Part shown: in pieces, positions 24,782-36,811 of the stretch
How positions within the stretch are numbered: position 1 is the first letter of the stretch
How the letters are laid out: each line of letters starts with the position of its first letter
NCBI RefSeq assembly: GCF_030272615.1
Contig: NC_081413.1
Coordinates: 565,519,010 to 565,583,009 of the forward strand
Origin: Cryptomeria japonica
Taxonomy: Eukaryota; Streptophyta; Pinopsida; Cupressales; Cupressaceae
Length of the DNA stretch: 64,000 bases
Direction of reading: 5' to 3'
Made by a program: the position numbers and the translations under genes
The notes under the pieces: model-generated
What the model saw: only the letters and a program-made list of their open reading frames with translations
Databases searched by the model: none
Told to the model about the DNA's origin: nothing

Positions 24782-24794
24782 GGCTTTGATACCA
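24782..24794 (-). other. Primer binding site of outer element
   Basis: Minus-strand TGGTATCAAAGCC lies two bases inside the 5' LTR. It has A instead of G at the eighth position of the usual Met-tRNA site, the same variant as in element Z (46993-47005). Confidence 0.9.
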
Positions 24795-24796
24795 AT

Positions 24797-25640
24797 TGTT
24801 GGGATCTAAGAACACTGAGGGGGGGGGGGGGGGGATGAATCAGTGTTCTGCCGGTATGTGTTGATTTTATCCTTTTATACCATAGACATATAAACTGGTA
24901 AACAAATAAGCATATAACAAGAAGCAAATACACCATCCAACTAAATGAAAACTATAAAAAACAAAATTTACGGTGGGATTTGTGATCCACGATATCAGTT
25001 CACTGGCCATATGAAAAGATATTACATATAATGGGGCCTGCACTTGCAGGAAGGCACACTGCCTAGAGCATACTGCTCATCACTTAAGAGCCTCACTGAC
25101 TACAAGCTTTCTGCTAAATAAAATACTGAAGAATGAACTCAAGAATACATATGCTATGCCAAATAGAGTTCTAATTCTAGCTCTGCTCTGTACCGGTTCA
25201 TAAATTTTGAACCACTACTGGTATCCCTTCTCCTCCAAGAATGCTTTCCAAGTTATTCGCATACAAAATGATCTTCATACATATACAATTCTACTATATT
25301 ATCCTATGTCCATATCATGTTACATCACATCATCTCCATCCTATTCAAAATGACCTAGCAAACTGACCTATATACCCATTACAAATAATATGCCTTATGT
25401 CGGCTTACAATACATTTACAAGAGATATTTAATGTTGTCCTTGACAATAATTACAAAATGATTTACAAAATAAATCCTCCTTGATGTCGACTTCCTATGA
25501 GGTATTGATGTCATTGCCGGTGTCGGTGCCGATATAGCCTTGAATGCTCCAAAGGCAGTATCAACCGGTGTATGACTTCCATCTGATCTTGTTGCCATTA
25601 ATGACAACAAAATGAATCAGATGAGTGTCAATTGCCAACA
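24797..25640 (-). repeat. Outer element 5' LTR
   Basis: 844 bp, minus-strand TGTTGGCAATTG to ATCCCAACA. A run of about 16 G (plus strand) lies 20 bp from the LTR edge. Flanked by the PBS on one side and TATAT on the other. Confidence 0.93.
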
Positions 25641-25645
25641 TATAT

Positions 25646-26394
25646 ATGTTCACTAATACCAAGAAAATATTGTTTGAATAGAAAGAAAATCACATTCATT
25701 AATATCATAGAGTTTTTATATCAATACACCATAAAAAGGTTACACATCTTAAGCCCCTAAGAGAGGACTATTAAAGCTAAAAATAAGTATCAAAAAAGAT
25801 CATGTGATATTATTATCATGCATATTACTTAGGAAATCAATATAAAAATTAACATTAGGATCTATATCGAGGTGTGTGAGAGATAGCCCAGGAGTTATAA
25901 GATAATCAAATAGAAAAGATGGGGATCTTTTCATAAGTTTTAGGACTAATATAGACGAATATTGTCCCTAGGATAGTTAACTATATAAAAGTTTCTAATG
26001 TTTTGTTGAAGAGTCCTTGAAGCTTTCTCCATTGATGTTAAGAGGGTAAATGTACATTATCATTACAAATTACTAAGATAAAACACTAAATGGAGTGTAA
26101 CTACATACTTAATTTTCATTGAGTTCTAGGTTGTTTAAATTATTCAACAAGTGAGAAGATCCAAATAGAAGATTCATAAGAGAGTGAAAATAGAAATATC
26201 AAATTTACGACGTTTCCTAGGAATTTTTTTTGATAATGTTACAAATAAAATTTGCAATTTGTATAGGAATTATATGGGTATCAAATGGATACATGTTACT
26301 TTAATATTATTGTGAATTATAGAGTTAAATTGAAGAATATAAATAAAAAATGGTACAATAAATTCTACAAAACTATCATGAGATTTTTTTATTA
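25646..26394. other. AT-rich DNA, no gene seen
   Basis: No ORF, repeat or structure that I can support. Confidence 0.5.
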
Positions 26395-26830
26395 AAGTTA
26401 AAATAGGTTTTGAAGGGGATTTGAAACCAAATACAACAAAATGTTGCCTATAAGATAAATGGATTGATCCAATCGAGTGTGCGAAAAAAAATTCACAAGA
26501 ACAAGTGTTAAATGGATTGATCCACTGAGCATGCCAAAATGTGTAAAGCTAAAATAGGTTTTGAAGGGGACCTGAAACCCTTTACAACAAAATGTTGCCT
26601 AAAAGATAAATGGATCGATCCAACCAAGTGCGCGAAAAAAAACTCACAAGAACAAGTGTTAAATGGATTGATCCACCCAACATGCCAAAATGTATAAGGG
26701 GACCTGAAACCCTTTACAACAAAATGTTGCCTAAAAGATAAATGGATCGATCCAACCTGGTGTGCGAAAAAAAACCCACAAGAACAAGTGTTAAATGGAT
26801 TGATCCACCAAGCATGCCAAAATGTATATG
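26395..26830. repeat. Tandem repeat, three copies
   Basis: Three copies share AAGGGGAYYTGAAACC (starting at 26413, 26574 and 26696), the CAACAAAATGTTGCC palindrome, GATYGATCCAA and CACAAGAACAAGTGTTAAA. Spacing is 161 then 122 bp because the second junction lacks a TAAAGCTAAAATAGGTTTTG segment. Copies 2 and 3 are closest. Confidence 0.88.
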
Positions 26831-27520
26831 TTGAATATTGAATCTATCTGTAAACCTTAAATAATCGAACGACAAGCCTGGAATATATCAAAATATTCAA
26901 CAACACCAATGAAGTAATCTATCATGCATGCAGATACAATGAAATAAACAAAGCTATACCTTCACCCACATAATAGGCTTGATTCCATTGTTCTCTTATC
27001 CTCTAAGATCTTATGAAAATGATATTTTCTCTTATTTAAGAAAGAGGCTATGAAAGGAATGGAGTTTGGTTGCTTGATGATGTAAAACCATAATACAATG
27101 ATAGTGAAAGTGATGATGTAAGATCCAAAAGAATTTTGGCATTGTGCAAGTACACTAATGATTGATTGATAATCAAAATGGAAGGAATAAACCTCTTTTA
27201 TAGAAATCTCCAAGAGAATGAAGGGCTTAGATTAAGAGGTTAAACAATGAATGGCTATGATCACATAGTTAGAAGAGAATAAATAGGATTAAAGGGTAGG
27301 TAAAGATGAACGGACGAGGTTGAGTAGTAGGTGGGAATGAATGTGATTAAGAGGTTAATTTGAAATTGAGGGCTAAGATTAAGTGATACGTGAGAATTAG
27401 GTAGATGTGTTGTCATGTGAGAAGGAGAGAAAAGGTAATGAAGAGGAATAAGACACTTGTCACATGTCTACAAATTTAGATTATGATCCATGTGAACAAG
27501 TTGAAGGGTTAGGATTAGAA
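26831..27520. other. Unassigned DNA with LTR-like character
   Basis: No gene is seen. Purine-rich direct motifs (AGGTTGAG, GAGAATTAGG) and the end GGTGTCTACA near 27800 suggest that 26.9-27.8 kb may be an LTR of a Ty3/gypsy-type element, but I could not find its other end or a TSD. Confidence 0.35.
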
Positions 27521-27524
27521 GAGG

Positions 27525-27785
27525 ATAATGAATTAATTAATTAAATAAAAATATTTATTTAATTAATAGAGGAAAAGGTAGGGTTAGAATTATTAAAATA
27601 AATAATAAATATTTATTTAATTTATAGAAAGAAAATGGTAATGAATTAATTAAATAAATAAATATATTTATTTAATTAATAGAGAAAATGATAAGGAATT
27701 AATTAAATAAATTAAAATATTTATTTAATTAATAGAGAAAAAGTATAATGAATTAATTAAATAAATAACATATTTATTTAATTAA
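27525..27785. repeat. AT palindromic minisatellite, five copies
   Basis: Five units of roughly 50-65 bp, each containing a near-perfect palindrome of the form AATTAATTAAATAAA...TTTATTTAATTAAT followed by AGAGGAAAA-like spacers. Each unit can fold into a hairpin. Confidence 0.82.
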
Positions 27786-27811
27786 AAGAGGACACTTTTA
27801 GGTGTCTACAA

Positions 27812-30800
27812 CAACTTTGCTTCCATTTTAGAGCATCTTGATAGGTTTCTAGTCTTGGTTCAATGGATTGGGGATAATTTGGTAACTTCACCTGAAATTT
27901 TGTAGTGACATTGTTCTAATCATTGGCCCATCAAATTTTCATCTCATTGCTTTAATTCCTAAAAAATCATTATTCAAGTTTCAATTAATATGGCTTCATC
28001 ATCAAACAATAAGATAGAATATGTCAATTTGGTTATAAGGAAAGACCTCCTTTAGTATTACAAATGTATTAGTTTTTAAAAGGATTCAATTTGTTAAGTT
28101 TAAACTTAAACAATAGAATAAATTTTGTTTTCTTAATATTTTCTAGCAAAAGAAACAGATGCAAGAAATTTTTAATGAATTGAAATTTCAAATTAAAGAC
28201 CTAGGTATGACTGAAGAAAGATTTATAGAAGATTTCTCTTTCAAAAGAATTTCATAAATGATAATTGTGAGAAGAGGTATTTTAGAAGTAGAGGTCCAAG
28301 ATCACATGACTTTAGGAGGGAGATCAAAATACTCCCCTTTTTCATAATTTAGTTAAGGATATGATATAAAGCAATGCAATTTTCTCTATTTTCTCTTCTT
28401 AAGGTATTCAACTATATTCTTCTCAGGAGATTAATAAAGAATTTTTTCTCATTTCTTTGTTTCTAAAGAAAGTGGTCATATATTAAGGCAAGAGAAAAAG
28501 ATTATTTTTTAAATTATTCCTTCATTAATTATTATTATTATTGAAATGAATAAGCAGTCAATAGAATCTATCACTTTTAAGGAATTAGAAAAATTCATAT
28601 TCCAAATGAAGAAAGCTAAGGCTCTTAGTCTAGATGGATTTACAATTGAAGTTTTCGAAGAAGTCAAGGATATTTTGAAAAATGATCTTTTGTATGTGCT
28701 TCATGAATATGAAATTGATAAATAGATGCTTGAAGAAATCAATTCTACATTTTTGGCTTTGATTCCTAAGAAGGTGGGAGCTAATTCTTTTGATTTATTT
28801 CATCATATATCTCTTTATAATTTGTTACTTACATTATTATTACCAAATTGATGGTTGCACATCTAAAATGTATTTTAGATTCTTTGAATCCAAATGAATC
28901 GGGGGCTTTGTGAAGAGATCCCAATTCTGGATGGGATAATTATCATTTCAAAAAGTATTCATTTCATGGGGTATTGTAAAAAAAGGCTATGCTTATCAAG
29001 TTGTACATGCCCAAGCATTATGGAAGGTTTAATCATTTTTTCTTATAAATATTTTATTTAGATTTGGATTTTTCTCATAATTGATTAAATTGGTTACAAT
29101 TTGTGTGACTTTAGTTTCCTTTTCAATCTTCATTAATAGAGTCCCATCTTCCACATTTTTTTGCTTCAAGAAGATTGAGACAAGGTGATCCCCTCTCACC
29201 ATACCTTTTTCATTTTTATGGCTACAAAAATGAGAGTCTCAAGGAATATTCATGGTTGGTAAGTGGCATGAAATCTTTGTTCTAATTCTCATCTTCACTT
29301 TGTTGATGATATTGCCTTAATGGGCATTGCTACTAGTATCTAGGCAACCGATATTAGGAGATCTCTAGATATGTATTGTTTTAGGTCAATAAATTAATGA
29401 GAATAAAGGAAATATTTATTTTTTCAATACTCCTTTAGACATTTAACAAAGAATTGCTTTTAATCCATAGTTCAAGATAGGATAACTTCCTTTGGAATAT
29501 CTTGGAATTATATTATCAATTGGCCTACCTAATCATCTTCAATGGAAGAAAAATCTTGATAGGTTTAGAACAAGGGTTAATCATTGGGCTTTCAGGTGGT
29601 TATCTTTTGTTGTACATCTTACCCCCTTGAAATAAGTGTTGTAGGCTCTTCTTGTTTATAATTTTTAATGATTTCTACTACTAAAAGATTTTTTAAATGA
29701 TTTTGGTTATTTATCTCAAAAAATCCTTTGCAAGAAATTTGGATTCTCATAAGTGGAGTCTTATTCATTGGGACCGGGTTTGAAGGCCTAAGCAAAATAG
29801 TGGCCCTGGTCTTAAGAATTGTGATTTTAGAAGTCAAGTCTTGGCTACCGATTTTTTTTGGAGATGGTAAACAAAATCAACCTTGGACTAAATTTATTTT
29901 TCATAAATATTTATGTGATTTTGTTGTTGAAGAGGTTGTGAGAACAAGTTTATCTTGGAAAAGATCTATAATTTGGATTACTATTAAAAGGAAAGCATCT
30001 CTTGTCAAGAAGGGTCTTTTTTGGATTGTTGATTCAAGACCCAATGCTCTATTTTGGATACAATCTTGGGACCTTTATCCTTTAATTTTTACTTCCCCAT
30101 CTTGTCTTGAGTAAGATTTTCTTGGAGGTAGGTAGGTATAAAGTTTTTTATTTCAAGAAATCTCGATTGACGGGGAAAACTCATCATTACTTTTAGAAGG
30201 ATTTGAGATATTGGCCAATAGAGGGTGATTTGAATTTGGGCTACTCTTTATTCTAATTTGACAAATTGTTCTCGTTGTTCATTGGAGAAGGTTGATTCTC
30301 TTTCTTGGGCCTATGATCCAAAGGGAGTTTATATGGTGTATAGTGGATACCAACTCTTACAATATGACATAAATGGGGATGAGATTTTTTCTTGGTGGCA
30401 AAAAAATGGAATAATTACCTATTGGATGGACAAAGTGTAAATTTGTATATTTGGCCACTATTTGGCTTCTTTGTCAAAATAAATGTCACACTTGGGACAA
30501 CATTAATAAAAAGGTTTCTAGGGTCCTTCCAAATATGTTTATTTAGGAGTCTCCTTTTCATCCTAGTGTTTTTTTGGAAGGCCTTTGGAGGCAAAGCTGG
30601 TTTATTTGGAATCAAAATTTTGTTCATGCTCCTTTTTTGCTTGAATTCTAGGTTAGCCTGGGGTGACCTCCTTTTTTCGTTTCAATTTTGCTAGTTGCTT
30701 GGGATATAGGTCCTATTTTCATTCTTTAACAAATTTGGTTGGAAATAAATGAGTAGGTATTCCAAGATTATTAGAGTTTTATTGTGTATATTTAACAAAA

Positions 30801-31075
30801 GGTTTTGGATTCAATCAAAGAAATTTTATCGGCTAAATGCTTTATGGAGGTTGTCCTATCTACTTCCAACAATTTGATTGTAAATAAATTAGATTTGACG
30901 TATTCTAATATTCCTACTTATCCGAGTTCTATGATTAAATCTTCAAATAAGATGAATAAAGATAGTAAATGGTCTCCTCTTCCATTGAGATTTTTAAAAT
31001 TTATACCAATGGTTCTACACGAGATAATAGGAATTGGTGGAGTTGAGAGATATAACATTCAGTTGGTTAACTTCT
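27812..31075 (+). pseudogene. Decayed L1-type LINE (endonuclease end to start of RNase H)
   Basis: Degenerate plus-strand similarity runs in LINE order. The C-terminal endonuclease comes first (SILEHLDRFLV near 27830), then the RT N-terminus (KKAKALSLDGF near 28610; STFLALIPKK near 28743; HHISLYNL near 28800). RT core motifs follow (RLRQGDPLSPYLF near 29170; FVDD near 29298; PLEYLGI near 29488), then connector and zf-RVT-type pieces (29700-30440) and the beginning of RNase H (KWSPLPLRFLKF near 30970). Stops and frameshifts are everywhere. No poly-A tail or TSD is visible, so the 3' end is lost. It is the oldest of the three LINEs. Confidence 0.85.
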
Positions 31076-31092
31076 TTTTCTCAACTATATAG

Positions 31093-32487
31093 ACTAGTAC
31101 TAACATACATATATTTAATAAAATCTATATAAAATACATCCAGAAACATCATTTTTCGAAAAGACTTAATCCTCATTGTAACTAAACTGTAATTGGAAAT
31201 CTACTAATATAGCTCTAAATGGGTTGCCAAAATTGTAATAGATAAAAATACTCTCTACCTTTTAGATGATCTAATTTCACATCATTTACGTGAAAGGCAA
31301 CATGATGATACTCATGAGAAGAGGAACCAGATCAAATTTCACACCAATCATAGTAACATAACGATTTAAAGCAAAAGTATTCAATTCATAAACCAAGAAA
31401 GTGGATAAGAAGAGCAGGGGATGGAAAATATCTATAGAAAGTGGATAAGAAGAAAATCAGATCTCCAGAGGAATCAAGAATGAAAACAAATATACTCTGC
31501 TGCACATATTAAATGGATAAATCATTTAATGGAAATTTGAAACCAGTAAACTAAAGAAGATGAACATGACACCACAAAAAATACTCGGAGTGGTGTAAAA
31601 TTCAATTGTCTTCATAAAACCCTTGGAGGTTCGAATGTGCAGGTATGATTTGGATTGCTCTACATTTTCAAAGTTGACAGGGATTAGTGTATTTTAGGTT
31701 GAGATGGCTGGATTGCATGAATTGAGAAGGATACTGCAAAGAGGTATGCATTGATAATGGTATTGCAAATCAGAACATATGAAAACACATCTACCAACTA
31801 AAACATGGAAAAACAAATCAATATAGTGGCCTCTGCAACTGAAATTTTTTTATCAGGCTGTCTTTATCAACAATAAAATTCCCTAAATTCTCCTTCCACT
31901 CTGCTCTCAATGGAATCTACTCTGCCTCTACAGGCATAAGAAAACCATTCTGTGAGAAAAATGTTAATATTACTTTAACTAAGCTTGAACCATGACTTAA
32001 GTTCTCCAGAACAGAGTAGCACCAATAGTCCACATTCACAATATGGAAAAGAGGAGTTCCATTGTCACTGCTATCAAGGAGGAAACACAAAACTAAGCTC
32101 AAAACCCTTAAGACCTTTCTGTGATTGCTTTGTCTCTATTGGACTCATTTTTAAGATTGCTCTGAAGCTTATGATGCTAGTAACTCTCTTGTAATGACAA
32201 GACCTATTCAACAAAATTCACAAAGCTGAAGCATAGGAAACTACAATAACACAAACAACGTCTCTGTTTGATTAATGATATTGAGTTCCACTTCAAGGGA
32301 AAATAATTTACAGTTACAGAATAAATGATTACAATGATCAATGTGGATACAGCATAGGTTCCATAAAAGAATGAAGCATAACCAGCTCATCTAGAAACAT
32401 TGAACGTGCCTGATTATTGAGTACCAGCTTGATAATTCAAAGAAAGATATCAAGTAATCTGTAATGTGATTTTTTGGCAATGGCGTT
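31093..32487. other. Intergenic DNA downstream of the B3 gene
   Basis: No ORF or repeat that I can support. The part nearest the B3 gene presumably holds its 3' untranslated region and polyadenylation site, but I cannot place the end. Confidence 0.45.
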
Positions 32488-34590
32488 TCATATTCCTGCA
32501 GCTGCTCCCTCTCCATGTGGGTCTCCACTTCCACCATGATCCTCTTCTTCAGTCAATTGGAACCTGTTAGAAGGCTGTGGATTGATGTCTGCCTCAGATA
32601 GTTTGGGTTGTGGAGTTGGACTGATGTTGGTATCAAACGGTTTGAATTCTGTCCCTCCTGATTGAAGTTCCAGAGAAGAGTTTCTTAGATCATGTGAGGA
32701 TTGACTGGCTCGATTTTCTTGCTGCGAATGAGCATTTCCTGGATCTTGCTGCCCTTGAATTTCTGTTCCTCTTGTTTCAGCAGCTTCTTGATTGGGTGCT
32801 CCTCTTTCTTGAGTAGAATCTTGTCCAGAACTACTTGATAAAGTGCCATGTTGAATCTGTGAGGCCATCAAACTTGGTGCACCTAATTGAGTTTGTGCTC
32901 CTGATGATTGCTCAGAGAAACTTCTTGGAGTTTGATATTGATTTTGGGAGGCCATGAAACTTGGTGCACTTGCTTGAATTTGTACTCCTGTCCATTGCCA
33001 TTGATTTCTTTGGGGAACAAACGCATAGGTAGTTCTAATTGGATCCTCGTTATAAACTAATACAATTTCGTAGCTAAAGTGGGGAAAATTTGGTAAACTA
33101 GCTTGAAGTTGCACTTCTGTTATTTGAGGCGGCCGAGTTGGGGAAACAAAGCCAAAATGACATCTGAAATTTCGATTATATGAAGCTGGGTAGGCAGGGA
33201 AACTTGGTGCACGCGCTTGAGCGAGAGTTCGCGCTCCTGCTAATTGAAGGGCTCGATTTTGTGCTCCTGTTGATTGAAACATCTGTGGATGAGTGCCATT
33301 GGAAGTCTCAAGAGCTTCTTGATTTAGGGCTTCTCTTTCTTGGGCCACCTCATGAGTGGGAAGAGGATCTTGTCCAGAACTATTTGTTGAAGTGCCTTGT
33401 TCAATCTGTGAGGCCATCGAACTAGGTGCACCTGCTTGTGTTTGTGCTCTTGATGATTGCCCAGAGAGACTTCTTGAAGTCTGATATTGCCTTTGGGAGG
33501 CCATGAAACTTGGTGCACTTGCTTGAATTTGTGCTCCTATCCATCTCAACACCTCAGGATATTGGAAAACATCCCCAGAAAAATATCTACCTGGAAACAG
33601 ATTATACACAAATATGTAGGTAAGGCAGGGAAAACCAGGTGCACCGGCTTGAGTTTGGGAAAAATAACCAGCATGATTTGTTGAACTTTGAATTGTGGGA
33701 GCCATGAGAATTGGTACACCTGCTATAGTTTGTATTCCTCTTGACTGAAAATTGCTTTGGGAAAGATGCCCAGAAGAACTTGTTGAAGTGGGGTGTGATA
33801 TTTGCTGGTCCATGGAGTTTGCAGATCCCACTTGATTTAGACGAAAAATTCTTCTTTCTTCAATCATGCTGTAAGTTTTGTCAAAATCTTGCCCAGAGAA
33901 ATTTCTTGGAATGCGAGATGGTAAATGGACTTTCTCAATCTCTACTGGACCAACACAATTTTTTGCGCTTTCTTGAAACATCTGATAGATGGTTTCAAAA
34001 TCTTGCAAAGAAAGAGTTGGGGAAGCTGTGGAACTTGAAGCTCCTCCTTGAATTTGTGAACCTCCTGCTTCAAATATCCCATAAATGCAAGCAATATATT
34101 CCATTGCGAAAGGCTCTTCTGTTAACGAAACTTTGGAGGCCAAGAGTTTGGCTGAACGCACTTGATCGGGGTGAAGTAAAATAGGCTCCCCTGATTTGGG
34201 CTCAAGCACCTTCAAAGTTCTATCTGGTGTCCGCCTAATGGCAATAAAGATGTAGCTCTGTTTAAATCCAAAGAAAAACACACAATCTTCAGGTTGTAAT
34301 TCCTTATCTTCAATTACTTGCCGCCATCCTTCTCTCAGGGTGTATTTTGAGAAACCATTCTGCACCAATTTATGTGTGTACGTGATACTCCATGCATTCA
34401 TTCTTTCATCCAGAAATACAACTTTCATGGATTCACTCCCTTCTTCAAACGCAGGGAAATAATTCGATGCGAAATGTGGTGGAATTCGACAAATATATTT
34501 CCTCAGCTCCGATGTTTTCATGTATATACAGAAAAGGACTTGTGGCTCATCAGCTGAATTGAATGCTTGAAATGCTCTGCTAAAGGACAT
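32488..34590 (-). CDS. B3-domain DNA-binding protein, about 700 residues
   Basis: The first in-frame ATG is at 34590-34588 (MSFSRAFQAF); an in-frame stop lies 18 codons upstream (34642-34644). Residues about 19-119 form a plant B3 DNA-binding domain: RIPPHFASNYFPAF, then KVVFLDERMNAWSI, LREGWRQVIEDKELQPEDCV and FFFGF. B3 proteins are nuclear transcription factors that contact the DNA major groove. The segment after the domain faintly recalls auxin-response factors, but I see no Aux/IAA-type dimerisation domain. From about residue 180 the protein is Ser/Gln-rich and low in complexity, with a duplicated block of about 59 residues (GAQIQASAPSFMASQ and GVQIQASAPSFMASQ). The frame is a single open block with no stop, unlike every transposon ORF here, so it is probably a functional or recently functional gene. 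A missed 5' exon is possible. Confidence 0.82.
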   Translation of the reverse strand: MSFSRAFQAFNSADEPQVLFCIYMKTSELRKYICRIPPHFASNYFPAFEEGSESMKVVFLDERMNAWSITYTHKLVQNGFSKYTLREGWRQVIEDKELQPEDCVFFFGFKQSYIFIAIRRTPDRTLKVLEPKSGEPILLHPDQVRSAKLLASKVSLTEEPFAMEYIACIYGIFEAGGSQIQGGASSSTASPTLSLQDFETIYQMFQESAKNCVGPVEIEKVHLPSRIPRNFSGQDFDKTYSMIEERRIFRLNQVGSANSMDQQISHPTSTSSSGHLSQSNFQSRGIQTIAGVPILMAPTIQSSTNHAGYFSQTQAGAPGFPCLTYIFVYNLFPGRYFSGDVFQYPEVLRWIGAQIQASAPSFMASQRQYQTSRSLSGQSSRAQTQAGAPSSMASQIEQGTSTNSSGQDPLPTHEVAQEREALNQEALETSNGTHPQMFQSTGAQNRALQLAGARTLAQARAPSFPAYPASYNRNFRCHFGFVSPTRPPQITEVQLQASLPNFPHFSYEIVLVYNEDPIRTTYAFVPQRNQWQWTGVQIQASAPSFMASQNQYQTPRSFSEQSSGAQTQLGAPSLMASQIQHGTLSSSSGQDSTQERGAPNQEAAETRGTEIQGQQDPGNAHSQQENRASQSSHDLRNSSLELQSGGTEFKPFDTNISPTPQPKLSEADINPQPSNRFQLTEEEDHGGSGDPHGEGAAAGI
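32835..33545 (-). repeat. Internal duplication inside the B3 gene
   Basis: Two blocks of about 59 codons each (about 32835-33000 and 33385-33545) encode near-identical Ser/Gln-rich stretches. Equivalent positions are 549 bp apart, and the intervening protein is a different sequence. This looks like an in-frame segmental duplication of the activation-domain-like tail. Confidence 0.8.
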
Positions 34591-34644
34591 GCTGTAATAT
34601 GCCTCTTCAACTCTTCTGCACTTCAATTCTTTCTCTTCCTGCTA

Positions 34645-35847
34645 TATTTTCAGCTGCTGGAAATGCCCACCCACAAATTTTTCCCAAGGTTTCTTTATAC
34701 CGATGCTCTTCTAGTTTTTATGTACTCCTTGAACATCCCCGAGTCTTGATTGCAACTACTAACTGCTTTAAATCTTTTTATATTGGTCAGACATTCTTTG
34801 GCCCTAAAGGAGTGTAAACAGGGTAATGTAGTACTCAAATCAGGATACAAAAGTACTTGTTTAAAGAATGAATTTGTTGCTTAAACATATACAAGAAGTA
34901 TATAGGAAAATGAAAGCAACAATAAGAAACCATGCAACAAGCAATGATATTCTAAACAAACTATCATTAGAAGATTTCAAATCTTGTGTGGAGTTTGATC
35001 GTTATCAAAGAAATTTTATTATCTAATCTTCTCATAACAAGGTCTCAAAAGTGTATATGATGTCATTATTTCTCAAATTATAGATTATAATGTTACATAG
35101 TACAAATCTTTGGATGTACATAACACTAAAAAGCAAAAATTGTGATCTTATAAACGCTATAATGCCAAAAGGGACATAAGTACACATGATAACATCCTCT
35201 TGAAACAAAAAACACCATTAGAGGAGTAAAGAAGATGATGCAAATTCGTAATACTAGCTCCTACTCTATCATAGTTGAAAGAATAACCAAAGGAAAAGAA
35301 ATTCAACCATCAAAATGATCAAAATTCCTAAAACCCTTTTTTCCTCATTATTATTCCACAAACAACTATAATCTTTCCTTAATTTAGAATACAAAATCAT
35401 TTTAATTGTTTTATCATAATTTACATTTATTTTAAGTTCTAGATTAAGTATAATGAAACAAAGATTGATTAAAGTTAGAATGGTATTTTCCATTTTACAT
35501 TCTAGTGAAATTGATAACTTACATGGCTTACTTTTTCAAGCATCCTTTTTAAATTCTTATTTATAATTTATTGGTTCCCGTTATCAGGGTTTAGGCTATG
35601 TTTCTTTTAAGTTATTAATCTATCAAAAAATTCATACCACCCTTTCATGCACCTTATTTCTCTAATGTCTTCGATTTTCCTTCATGAACAACTAAAATGT
35701 ACTTGTTTATTCTATCAACCTATTTATGATCACATCACAATTATACTACAATTTTTACCCTTTTATAGTTAAGGTGATAATTCCTTCAAGCTATGAATTG
35801 TTTAATGGATAGGTTGGCTAATTACCTAATGTTTATTAGCACCTTTC
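34645..35847. other. Upstream flank of B3 gene, otherwise unassigned
   Basis: The 5' flank of the B3 gene, whose promoter should lie here, but I see no convincing minus-strand TATA box at a fixed distance. The remainder is AT-rich with no gene or repeat recognised. Confidence 0.4.
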
Positions 35848-36806
35848 TGTTGGCATTTTGGTACATTTTGTATGACCTGTGATTGAAATGGTTGTCAGTG
35901 TTGGCAACATCATCTTCTAAGTCTTCACAGTCCATCGATAATGAAGTAAAGGGTAACCGGTAAAGAACAAGAGTTCTTATTCCTATTGACAGTGAGTAGA
36001 CAGGTATACAGAGGTTAACCGGCTAAGCAGAGTGTAGACTGACTAAGCAGTGAGTAGACCGACACACAGAAGGTCAACTGACTAAGCAGTGAATAGATCG
36101 GTACACGGGAGGAGAATCAGTTGAGTAGATAATAGACTGATATACATGAGGTAACCGATTATACAGAATTTGATCGGTACACCGACAAAATAGGAGTCTC
36201 AACCGACAGACCAGGAAACGTCCAGTTAACATCTAGTTAACCCAACAGTCTTCTCTAGTCAACCGTTAGACTTATCGACATGAACTACTGTCTTGACCGA
36301 TATTCCTGGAATGATTTCTGGAGAGTAATTTATGGCACGGTAACATAATTTTGAATGAGATTTTTGGAGGGAAAGTTTGCACCACAACTAAAAGGTAATA
36401 AATTCACATAATTTGTTTTGATGGAGTTGTTGTTCATGGGAAAAGAGATCTGAAAAAAGGTGAACACGAAGGGAGTAGAGCAGAGTACAGAGCCAAAGGT
36501 CAGAGGACTGGGGAAGTGCAGAGCCGAGGGTCAGAGAACCGACAGAGTGCAGAGCCAAAGGTATAAGCAGAAAACTGGTGTTGTGCAGAGCAGACACAAC
36601 TGGTGCAGATAGAGTATGATTTTCATTGTGATATGATTAAGCTATCAGTAGCCACTCCAACAGATCATCTTTCTGTTGCTTTCTAACCATTGCAACTAAA
36701 ATTTCTTAATCAGGTGGACTTTAACAAGTCCCATTGTAAAATCCCTTAACCAAAATTAGAACTAGAACCTTGATAAGTATTCCCCCCCTTATCGCCTTGA
36801 TAACCA
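35848..36806 (+). mobile_element. Solo LTR, Sirevirus-like family
   Basis: Begins TGTTGGCATTTTGG, the same start as the inner element's LTR, and ends CTTGATAACCA after a C-run (36782-36788). The flanks are a 5-bp duplication CTTTC (35843-35847, 36807-36811). There is no PBS or PPT, so it is a solo LTR left by recombination. Internally it holds degenerate ~50-60-bp repeats rich in GACCGACACAC and GTGCAGAGC motifs (about 35990-36190 and 36480-36600). Confidence 0.8.
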
Positions 36807-36811
36807 CTTTC

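Noticed and set aside
33180-34184. Plus-strand frames opposite the B3 gene
   Set aside because: Antisense shadows; the minus strand holds the continuous B3 frame.
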